Of a DNA stretch of 28,002 nucleotides, positions 11,853 to 21,137 are shown in pieces (position 1 is the stretch's first letter; every line of letters starts with the position of its first letter). The DNA lies in NCBI GenBank assembly GCA_014905825.1, contig JACGCN010000131.1, positions 1 to 28,002 of the forward strand. Reading direction: 5' to 3'. Both the position numbers and the translations under genes were made by a program. This DNA is from Lyophyllum atratum. Its lineage: Eukaryota > Basidiomycota > Agaricomycetes > Agaricales > Lyophyllaceae. The notes under the pieces were generated by a model. The model ran no database searches. It saw only the letters and a program-made list of their open reading frames with translations, and was not told the origin of the DNA.

Positions 11853-11944
11853 CTAGTGCTGGAAACGTGAACGGCAAGCCGCAAAGTCCCTCTGTCCGTC
11901 TATTTTCGAGGTACATAAGTCAGTACCCAGCACTAGTATAATAA
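11853..11944 (+). promoter_or_regulatory. Putative DAHP synthase promoter: inverted repeat and TATA-like box
   Basis: A perfect 10-bp inverted repeat (CTAGTGCTGG at 11853-11862, CCAGCACTAG at 11927-11936) directly abuts a TATA-like TATAATAA at 11937-11944. A pyrimidine-rich tract begins a few bases later (11951-12000), the usual layout just upstream of fungal transcription starts. The gene assignment is inferred from position. Confidence 0.4.
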
Positions 11945-12090
11945 GAGCTGCTCTCTGCTTCTTCCCTCTTCTCCTCTTCTCTCCCTCGCCTTCTTAGTCT
12001 CATCCTCCTCTTCCCCATCATCTCCCTCTTCTCGTTCTCAATCCATCATCGCCAGTTGTAAATCTCTGTCGTCCCCGAGATATCTACAGT

Positions 12091-12279
12091 GTGAGTCCAG
12101 CCCTACTCTGCCTACAAGACCCTGTTCCTGTCTCCGTTCTTAAATCTTTGCCCCCCCGCTCCCCCTCCACAAACGCAACGCACAGTCCACAAAACAACGC
12201 CGGCAACTTCCGCCAACCCCCTTCTGTGCGGGGCATCTCGAAGGAATCATCCCACTGACTCATACTCGATCCCATCCAG
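12091..12279 (+). other. Probable 5'UTR intron of the DAHP synthase gene, with a TGACTCA site
   Basis: A donor GTGAGT at 12091 and an acceptor CATCCAG ending at 12279, with CTGAC about 20 nt before it, define a plausible 189-nt leader intron. The surrounding leader contains no ATG. TGACTCA at 12256-12262 matches the Gcn4/CpcA general amino acid control site, although it overlaps the branch-point region, so its function is uncertain. Confidence 0.45.
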
Positions 12280-12319
12280 CTTCAACACCACAATCACCAC
12301 CACAACCACTACATCCAAG

Positions 12320-13593
<1,274 letters not shown>

Positions 13594-14150
13594 AGGGCAC
13601 AAAACGGTGATATCTTTTTCTTCTTTCTTTCTGTAGGGGTTTATTTCTTCTGTTATTTTTTTCTTCTTTTCGGCTGGGGAACTGGATCTGGATCGCTTGG
13701 GATGGCAAAAATGACGGCTCTGTGTATCTGATGAGATGGGGGTGGGGGAAGTAACACATCGTCACCCATATCATGAACCTTCCCCTATGATGGGCAAATC
13801 AATCCATTGACCCAATCCCGTATGATCCCCAATAAAGCCCAAAGCAATACAATTACAGACAGATTTAGACCTAGCCTCCCCAAATCGAGAGGCTCATCCC
13901 ATCCGCCAGCCCAATACGCAGCCACAGCAGGCCACATCAATCAGAAGACAACAAAGAAAACAAAAAGCAACATTTAGTGGAGTAAACGAATAAAGAAACA
14001 CAATAATGCTATTCTAACCAGTCTCACGCAAGCAAACTCATAAATCATGCGCAATTCCAACGCAGCCCCAAACTCCGAACATTTATGTAGCAATGTAGCA
14101 AACCGGCCGAGGCCCAAGAGAGAGAAAGTGAAGTCCGCGTAGGTATCCCA
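13594..14150. other. Convergent intergenic region (3' flanks)
   Basis: This separates two convergent genes. It starts with a T-rich tract (13613-13670) typical of a fungal 3'UTR, and AATAAA occurs at 13831-13836 on the plus strand, a possible poly(A) signal for the DAHP synthase gene. No gene is seen. Confidence 0.5.
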
Positions 14151-14762
14151 CTAGAAATGCAAATAGTGCCCCGGAACTCTATCACGGCACTTGGCGCAGT
14201 CGGGGACAAAGCCCATCCTGAACTTTGAGGTTTTGCTCGCGGCTGGCGGCGTGGGCTTGGATGTGGGCGGTGGGCTGCCCTCGTCTTTGTCGTCGGAGGG
14301 GTCGGAGGGGTCCGGCCACGCGTAGCCCATCTCTACGTCCTCGGTCATCGACGAGTCGAGGGGCTCCGGTGGCGTGGAGGCCGGAGGCGTGAAGAACTGG
14401 GCGTCTTGGAGGAGCGTGGGGGTATGTGTGGGAGTCGGCAGGAATACCACGGCCTGGGTCATGGGCGACGGGGGAAGGGCGCGTGGTTTCTTCTGCTTTG
14501 TGTTAGCAAGCTATAGGCGGGGTGGTGGGTTGCTTTCTGTGGGAAGTGGGAAGATTAATGGGGGTGGTGGGGGAGGAAGGGGGGTTTGTGGAATCGAGAG
14601 GGGGAGGGATCGAAGAGGGTGAAGTGCCTTCTTCCGTATCTCGAGGTCGAAAGGGTCACCGCAGCTACTACTGCTGCTGCTGGAAGTGTGCGCTCGTTTC
14701 TGTGCTCGCGACACGGGCTCCGACGGGAGCTGGAGCTGGAGGTGTAGCAGGTGCTGGGACAT
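14151..14762 (-). CDS. Conserved-looking hypothetical protein with CxxC...VPGHY tail; structure uncertain
   Basis: The frame from ATG 14762 reads MSQHLLHLQLQLPSEP, then a Ser run and DPFDLEIRKKALHP. After 14492 the same frame continues as KKPRALPPSPMTQAVVFLPTP, a Pro/Ser/Asp-rich linker, and the end MGFVPDCAKCRDRVPGHYLHF. The C-terminal Cys pair and VPGHY look like a small structured or metal-binding motif. The two halves are in phase but interrupted by TAG at 14513-14511. An intron 3' end is plausible, since GCTAAC and AAAGCAG end at 14493, but no GT occurs between 14640 and 14500 on this strand. A GC-AG intron from 14627 (AAG then GCACTT) is in phase and would give 158 residues; a weak GTGTCG donor further upstream is also in phase. 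Otherwise translation starts at the ATG at 14462 (103 residues) or this is a pseudogene. Function unknown. Confidence 0.5.
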
Positions 14763-14798
14763 GGTGGTTGTGTCGGCGACAGGCATATTGAAGATCAA

Positions 14799-15638
14799 GA
14801 TTCGCTATGGGGTAGTTGCGCGGTAGTTGTGACAGTACGTGTGGAGGTGGATATGGGCACAGAAGAGGAGAAGGCAATGGAGGAGTGTAGCCGCATGCAT
14901 GACGGACCGCGTTCTGGGACTGATCGGTGGCAGGGATTGGTGGCGCGTGGAGGAGACTCAAAGTTCTGGGTTGAATGCTTAGCGTATAAGTCATACTTGA
15001 AGGAAACTTTATGGAGTGTATGTAGATCGAGTATAGTAGGTATACCGTGCCTGGGCCCGTCGAGATGGCCAGAGGCTATAGAAGAAAGTCTGAAATACGT
15101 GCTCTTGAAGTTGAGAAATTGAGATCAGGCATCGTTTCCTCTCTCTCAAGGACACGGGGTCAAGGCCGTGAATTTAAAGATTTCGATGCACTTTTATCTA
15201 CATGCTTGCGGAATTAGGTACGTAGAAACAGCAGTCAGAGCAGAGAAACACGACGGAAAGCGTATGCCTCACGGATTCTCGCGATCAAATCCCTCAGAAT
15301 CCGGCTGTGCTGTACACGAAATCGTTTTGCACAACGTTGCGGTACGGCTGAGGGTGAGGCTGAAGGACGGGCTTTGTCGTCGGCTTCGGCTTCGGCTCTT
15401 GCCGAAAAGAAAAAGGGCGCGGTAGCAAAAGATCGTAATATTATCTGGATTATCGCGATAAGGGCTACGCCCACACACTAAAAAGCAGTCGCCCACACAA
15501 ATCAAATCTCGCGCACCGTCGCAAAGATACTCACGGATTGTGAAATCCCCGTACACACGAACGAGCGACGAAGCGGAATTTACGACGACCCCCCGACGAC
15601 AACCTACGACGCCCGCCCCAACACCAACCTTCGCCCAG
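14799..15638. other. Divergent intergenic region
   Basis: This lies between two divergently oriented genes and should hold both promoters. It contains G-rich stretches, a repeated GGCTTCGG word at 15381-15398 and the start of the eL13 leader. No gene is recognised in it. Confidence 0.5.
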
Positions 15639-15762
15639 GTACGTTTAGCCCCCTACGCTCCTCGAGATTATCGACACGGTTTCGCGGAAGAGAAGGAGAT
15701 GGACTAAGGACGACGAAAATACAACAGAAAGGAACTGGTCACTGACAAGCTCGACAATACAG
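15639..15762 (+). other. Probable 5'UTR intron of the eL13 gene
   Basis: CAG precedes a GTACGT donor at 15639, and an acceptor ATACAG ends at 15762 with CTGAC about 20 nt upstream, giving a 124-nt intron. The predicted spliced leader then runs only 27 nt to the ATG. Leader introns are common in fungal ribosomal protein genes. This is predicted from sequence only. Confidence 0.5.
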
Positions 15763-15789
15763 ACGTACAGCTAAACCGCGAAGGACAAA

Positions 15790-16628
15790 ATGGCGATCAA
15801 GCACAATCAGGTACTTCTACACCATCATCAAGCCTGCGGTCATGAACAAGAGGAGGAATTGGATGTTATGGGAATGAGCGAAAAGCTCGGGTTGGGGGAT
15901 TTGCGTTGCTAGTGTCATGAGCTGACGACTATCTTTCTCCGCCCCACAGCAATTGCCCAGCAACCATTTCCGCAAGCAATGGCAGCGTCGCGTGCGGACA
16001 CACTTCGACCAGCCCGGTCGTAAGCTCCGCCGTCGCCAGGCTCGTATCACCAAGGCGGCTGCTGTTGCTCCCCGCCCGATCGACCTTCTGCGCCCGGTTG
16101 TCCGTTGCCCCGGCATTAGGTACAACCGCCGTGTCCGTGCTGGACGTGGTTTCTCCCTTGAGGAGCTCAAGGTTTGTAGATTCACCTTGTCGGTTTACAT
16201 GAAAGCATCTGCTGATACACGCAACACAGGAGGCTGGTGTCCCCCGCAAGCTCGCTCTGACCATCGGTATCCCCGTCGACCACCGCCGCCAGAACACCTC
16301 TGTCGAGTCGCTGCAGATCAACGTTGCCCGGTTGAACGAGTACAGGAGCAAGCTCATTGTCTTCCCCCGCAACGCCAAGACCCCCAAGAAGGGAGACTCT
16401 TCCGCTGAGGAGGTCAAGGAGGCCGCCCAGGTCATCCGTGTCAACAACCTCTTCAAGATCGACGGAATCCCCGCTCAGACCGTCACCGAGCGCACCATTG
16501 ACGCCTCCGAGAAGGAGAAGAACGCTTTCCGCACCCTGCGGATCGCTCGCGCCGACCAGAGGAACCAGGGCAAGAGGGAGAAGAGGCAGAAGGCTAAGGA
16601 GGAGGAGGCCGCTGCCAAGAAGAAATAA
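15790..16628 (+). CDS. RPL13: 60S ribosomal protein eL13 (L13)
   Basis: This is a structural protein of the large cytosolic ribosomal subunit. Exons are 15790-15810, 15950-16171 and 16230-16628, giving 213 residues, normal for fungal eL13. A seven-residue first exon, MAIKHNQ, is followed by a 139-nt intron; the second intron is 58 nt. Family hallmarks are [78 protein letters not shown] and [17 protein letters not shown] lysine- and glutamate-rich tail ends in AAAKKK. The initiator context is ACAAAATGG. The gene is divergent from the VPGHY-tail gene, and its codon usage is strongly biased to C-ending codons as expected for a highly expressed gene. Nothing is missing. Confidence 0.97.
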
Positions 16629-18455
16629 ACGAAAAGTCGATGCTCGGGGTTTACTTCTGTCGTTTTTTCTTTTCTTCGGTGATGTTTTGCAATGATAATT
16701 AAAACACTCCGCAAATGTGGCCACGTGAAGTGAGAGTGTTATGGCTGCGGCACTCACTGCTCAGTGCCTGTTCGGGGCCACTGCGATCCGTAGTCAACCC
16801 ATGTATTCCTACCATCCATAGTCGCCATAGTTCAATGCTGCTGTGCGGTTGCACACCGAAAGGGTTTCGGCGCGAATGTACCGCTTGTGACAAGTACCCA
16901 TATCAAACGGCGATGATGTCGCAAGTCCACCAATTCGACGAGCCGGAATGTAAGTCAAGCATAGTTGAAAATATCACTACATATCCGCAATCAGCCGCAA
17001 AACTCGGGCGGAAATGGCACTCTGAGCGGGAGCCGACGGCATAAATCACCGGAGTTCACGGAAATTCCTCCATCGGGCGGTGAGTTGCAGTTCGGAAAAT
17101 CGGCATGGATTCATGATGGGGAGAGTCCTGATCATATGCAAGTCTTGGCTGCTGGTCGGGAATGCTGAGACTTGAACTTGATGCGCTAGGCAAAGCTTTT
17201 CTGTGTTCTCGGGACGCGCCATAAGTGCAGTATGCGGATTATACGCGAGATGTCACTCGGATTTTCAAGCTAACTTCAACTTCCGCATGGTTGCGCCTTG
17301 GGTGACTCGGGGAGAGCTTGAGATGGTATCTAACATTTGAAGCTAGATTGATGAGACCTCCGGGCTGCCTACATATTTATAGGTATCTAGTTTGACTCGC
17401 AGCCGTCATTGGCGACGGTGAAGCGTCGGGGCCGTTATACCGCCGTCGTTCTCCAGAGATTTCTGGTAGAGAGCTGAGAAGACTCCCGCTGATTGTCGGG
17501 ACTTGCTTTTCTCCAAGTTCTGCACACAACTGCCATAATTTTCAGCGATATCGGTGCACACTGCAGTTACTGGTGTATTAAGTTGCCTCGAGGCGGTAGA
17601 CTTGCTGATAACCTTCCCAAGACTTGACAAGCTATGGTCTTCGTCCACCAGTCCACTGACCAGCGGCCATTACGGGCCAATTGCGAGCCTGACGCTCAAT
17701 CCCATTTCGTGCTGCACTGGTTACCGTCCGTCTCGATCGGACGGAGAAATGTGTTGAGATCTTGGAGACCCCTTACCTATGTTTCCAGCATTCTTCATGC
17801 TTGAGGACGGAGGAATGTAAATCCCCCTCACTCTCTAGATTGGGAGGACCGGTCGAAGAGCAGCATACGGCTACGGACCCCTCGGCATCCAGCAGCGCCT
17901 GTTAATTCCGTGTTGTTGTAACTTGTCTCGTGGCCCTCCTCACCTGCTCAGTGCTGCGAGTGATGCCACTTCAATGCACACTTCAACATTCCATTCATCC
18001 CCCTCAGTTTCTTTGTCTAATCATCGTTGCATAATGCATTCGAGAATCGACTTCAATGGATCATGACAGATAAATACACGTCTCCACCCGGCTCGAGGCT
18101 GTCGCCGATCGTTGATGTCGGTTTCCTATTGCTCGCCACCCTCGGTTCATCCATGATCTCCCGCAACTGCCAATTTCCCATCGTCTCGTGGCCCTCCTCG
18201 CCTGCTGCAAGTGATATCATGTGCACGCCTCCACATTCCATTCACCCCCCTCGAGTCCTGACTGCCAACACGTTCCCTAATGACAGATGCCAATTCCTGC
18301 GGCAACGGGGGGCAAACAAGAAAAACCCCGTGAAGGCGCACAACAAGACCTTTAAATTCCATACCTTTGTTTCCATCCTTCCATTCATCCATCCATCCAC
18401 TCGCCCCCTTCCATAGTCCAATACTGCTACACTCGTTACAACCTCGCACCTCGCA
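16629..18455. other. Intergenic region with a duplicated segment
   Basis: No identifiable gene. The eL13 3' flank is T-rich at 16665-16690. A minus-strand frame at 17406-17648 (80 codons) is unremarkable and not called. The right part holds an imperfect direct repeat (17925-18007 and 18183-18254) ahead of the secreted-protein gene. Confidence 0.5.
17925..18254. repeat. Imperfect direct repeat, about 72-83 bp, two copies 258 bp apart
   Basis: Copies at 17925-18007 and 18183-18254 both start with GTCTCGTGGCCCTCCTC and both end with ACATTCCATTCA and a C-rich run, with substitutions and an 11-base length difference between. The second copy lies about 200 bp upstream of the secreted-protein ATG, so this may be a duplicated promoter segment. 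Confidence 0.65.
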
Positions 18456-18782
18456 ATGCGGCAACCAATCATTCTACTCTTCCTCCTGACTGCGCTGGTA
18501 GCTACCGCCGCTGCCGCGCCCGCCGCCGCCGTCGAACCCCGGATCCCGAGGTCTTTCCGCGTCAAGGTCTGGTACTGCCGGAAAAACAAGAAGTGTGCGA
18601 TGATGCAGCAGGATCCGTGGGTTGAGCGTCTTGCGGGGACGGCGGCGCCAGTGGAGACGATGGAGACGAATAAGACGATGGGTTATTCGACGATTATCGA
18701 GTATATTGTGCCCCGAGAGATGTGGGGGGGAGGTGGAGGGGGGTTTGGGTTTGGGAAGGAAAAGGCTGATGTGATGCGATGA
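18456..18782 (+). CDS. Small predicted secreted protein
   Basis: The 108-residue frame begins with a classic signal peptide: MRQP, a hydrophobic core IILLFLLTALVATAAAAP, then small residues with likely cleavage near residue 21-25. The mature part is basic at first (RIPRSFRVKVWYCRKNKKC) with its only two cysteines five residues apart. It has one NKT sequon near residue 72 and a Gly run near residues 91-96. The upstream sequence is C/T-rich and the ATG context CTCGCAATGC is acceptable. No family was recognised, and no intron is needed. With a signal peptide and small size it resembles many unclassified secreted proteins of fungi, but an effector role cannot be inferred. Confidence 0.5.
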   Translation: MRQPIILLFLLTALVATAAAAPAAAVEPRIPRSFRVKVWYCRKNKKCAMMQQDPWVERLAGTAAPVETMETNKTMGYSTIIEYIVPREMWGGGGGGFGFGKEKADVMR

Positions 18783-19277
18783 GGGTAGGAAGCGCCAAGG
18801 TCCAAAGCCGAAGATCGATAAAGGCACGAATCAACATCTCAACCTAAACTGGTGTTATACGTTTGGCACTGTGAGTGTAACCCCTTTCACTACTCTACTC
18901 CGCGGGGAGATATCCGAGAGCTTTTGCGGTGTTTGGATTGGCCGAAAGAAAGCCGGTCAGACCCCGCCCCACTGTTCCACCTCGGTGGAGATGGACGGGG
19001 CTACACGACTCGGCTTTCTCGGACCAGGCCAAACATCGCAACCGCTTCTTTTTATAATGCGCGGGTGGGCTGATGAATAAATTACGGCAGTGGAACGATC
19101 ACATAGTGCAATACGGCGTCGAGAACGGCTGCTGCGAGTTCTTCGAGCACGCGCGGTGCATTCATTTCTTGTTCTCCGCCACGAATCGGATGGATGCTGG
19201 CCTGACGAAGGAGCAGGTGGGAAATGGTATCAGCAGCATACTATGCCATAAGAAATGTAACTACTAACGGGTGAGGA

Positions 19278-19383
19278 AGTGCTGGTGATGCGGTGGGTTC
19301 GTTCATGGGATGGACTATCTGTGCTGCGGATTCTTTGGTGGTGTAATGCTGGTGATGCGGTGGATTCGCTCATAGGATAGACG
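19278..19383. repeat. 37-bp direct repeat pair differing only by transitions
   Basis: Copies start at about 19278 and 19346 around the shared word TGCTGGTGATGCGGTGG. I count five differences across 37 positions: four are G in the first copy and A in the second, and one is T to C. Confidence 0.7.
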
Positions 19384-19503
19384 AGATTGTACGGACTTCA
19401 ATCTGCTGATTTGCAAGTGTTGGTGATATCTTTCGAAGGCTGTATATAAGTCATGAAGCATGATGATCCGGTCTTGAGCCTGTGTTGCCTCGGTCGATAT
19501 CGT

Positions 19504-19615
19504 TCAGCCTTCCCATCTCATCCCAGCCTTCCCATTTCACCCACAGCCTTCTCAGCCCCATGCCCAGCCTTCTCATCTCGCCACCGGCCTTCCCATCTCG
19601 TCACCAGCCTTGCCC
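19504..19615. repeat. Pyrimidine-rich minisatellite
   Basis: About six degenerate copies of a 15-20-base unit built on CAGCCTTCCCATCTC occur in tandem, with spacers such as GTCAC and ACCCA. It gives rise to long open but low-complexity frames on the plus strand, which I do not call as genes. Confidence 0.75.
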
Positions 19616-20071
19616 GGTGCACACATCCGCGCCAGGCGAAACATTTTGCCTCGATTGTTTCACCACGTCCTGCAAATGCAACAGATATGCGCTCAACACA
19701 GCCCGCTGTTGGCTACACGGCATCCCAGCGCACATCCCGACCAAACAGTCAACATGTTTCCGCATCTCAGTGGGTGCTTATCTGCCACCCCGCTGAGACA
19801 ACACCACTCCTATCAGAGTGCGCCAACAAACTCGAGTCTGGAACGCAACTACAAGTGTTCGCAACATAAATGCTGCGCCATTAGAGGGCGCAGTCAGAGC
19901 GGGAGTATTAAACCCCTCCTGGCCCCCCTCCTGCTCGAGTGCGCACACGACCAAGTACTCTACATACTCTATCCCGACCACACACACACGCCGAGTTTAG
20001 ACTGTTCAGTTCAGTTCTCTACCACGCAAACCCCCACCCCATAAAAGATCAAAGACATCCCGCACGACACA

Positions 20072-20269
20072 ATGACCTCCACCTCCTCCGAATCGACCAT
20101 ACCCTACTTCCTCATCCTCTTCGCGATCCTGTACTTCCTGATCCAGCGCGAGGAGCGGGTCCGACCGTGCAAATCGATCCGCCCACGACGGATGTCCCGG
20201 CCAGCGCCCGTCAAGAAGTCTTCTCCACCGCCAATACCCTCCATCAGGGTTTTCGCGCCGACGTCGTGA
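20072..20269 (+). CDS. Small predicted single-pass membrane protein
   Basis: This 65-residue frame starts MTSTSSESTIP, then has one strongly hydrophobic segment YFLILFAILYFLI (residues 12-24), then a basic, Pro/Ser-rich tail rich in Arg and Lys up to residue 50. That charge pattern predicts the tail on the cytosolic side. The start context GACACAATGACC is good, and the upstream region is pyrimidine-rich. No intron is needed and no family is recognised. The stop is followed directly by a long GTTT/GTTG-rich tract, so a 3'UTR of unusual composition would be expected if it is transcribed. The size makes chance possible. Confidence 0.4.
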   Translation: MTSTSSESTIPYFLILFAILYFLIQREERVRPCKSIRPRRMSRPAPVKKSSPPPIPSIRVFAPTS

Positions 20270-20274
20270 CGGGT

Positions 20275-20345
20275 TTTTGTTTGTTTGCTTGTTTGTTTGT
20301 TTGTTTGTTTGTTGGTTTGTTTGTTGGTTGGTTGGTTGTTGTTGG
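20275..20345. repeat. GTTT/GGTT microsatellite
   Basis: An array of GTTT units, degenerating into GGTT and GTT units, runs from about 20275 to 20345. T- and G-rich simple sequence continues to about 20445. Confidence 0.9.
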
Positions 20346-21137
20346 GGGTTTCTGGTGGGTGGGACTGGGCGGCGGAGTTTTTTGTTTTTCTTCTTCTTCG
20401 GGGTTTTTTTTCCGGGGGTTTTTTTTCTCTTTTCTTCTTTTGTTCGTTCGGTGTTTTGTCATTGGTTTCATGGTCTGCACGGAAGGAAGATCCCAGGTTT
20501 GCGTGCCGGGGGTTTGCGCCGGAGTTTGCATCATTTGTTAGCGATTCTGCGATTTGTACATCTGTAGTTCTGTAGTTCTGTAAATCTGAATCTCAGCGAT
20601 GTTGTTTCGATCCGAGAAAATGTTCTTCCTGAATGAGCGAGTGAGTGGCCGACGTTTGGCCGCACGGCGTGAATGAAGTTGTACATAGGGCCTAGGCCAA
20701 CTACCTAACTATAACCCCGGTCCCCGGATCCAAGCGTGGTTCTTTTTTGGTTTCATCATCGATTTCTGCCGTTCTTTGTGCCGGCCATGGAAGCTCCACG
20801 GACCAGGGCTAGAATTCGTGGCAGCGCCGTGCGTTGGCCGGGGTGATACTCGATGATTCGTGGCTTTCCTTACGGGTATGTAGGCAGGTACACCTCACAC
20901 CGGAAGCCAGCTGTCATGTCATCATCACGGCCACGAAGCAAAAGAACAGGTAGCTAGGACACAATAGGTACATAACTCGATACACTATTTACGGAAATAA
21001 AAATCCCTCTACGATGCATCCCTTCGTGAGAAAAAGAACAGGCCAGGTACCCAAAGCCAAAAGACCACAAGGAAAGAAAAAGAAAAACGAAATGCAAGCT
21101 GCCAAACTCCGATTATGCCACGTTTTGTGATGCCTAC
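20346..21137. other. Intergenic region, no recognisable gene
   Basis: A T-rich tract, including runs of T after 20400, is followed by unremarkable sequence with a CCTAGG motif at 20691. The right end is the 3' flank of the thiolase gene, with no conserved frame seen. Confidence 0.5.

Larger units (their letters stand above)
18783..20071. other. Intergenic region with minisatellite and repeats
   Basis: No confident gene. A 64-codon plus-strand frame at 19073-19267 has several cysteines but no recognisable start context or family. The region also contains a 37-bp repeat pair (19278 and 19346) and a C/T-rich minisatellite at 19504-19615. Reading frames that cross the minisatellite are low-complexity artefacts. 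Confidence 0.5.

Noticed and set aside
15811..15949. Possible C/D snoRNA in the first eL13 intron
   Set aside because: GTCATGA occurs twice and CTGA once, but no proper box C, box D pair with a terminal stem can be drawn.
16182..16757. 191-codon minus-strand frame over eL13 exon 3
   Set aside because: Leu/Gly/Asp-rich shadow of the ribosomal protein gene.
19453..20044. Overlapping 138- and 144-codon plus-strand frames
   Set aside because: They are produced by the pyrimidine-rich minisatellite and low-complexity Pro/Ser/Thr sequence.
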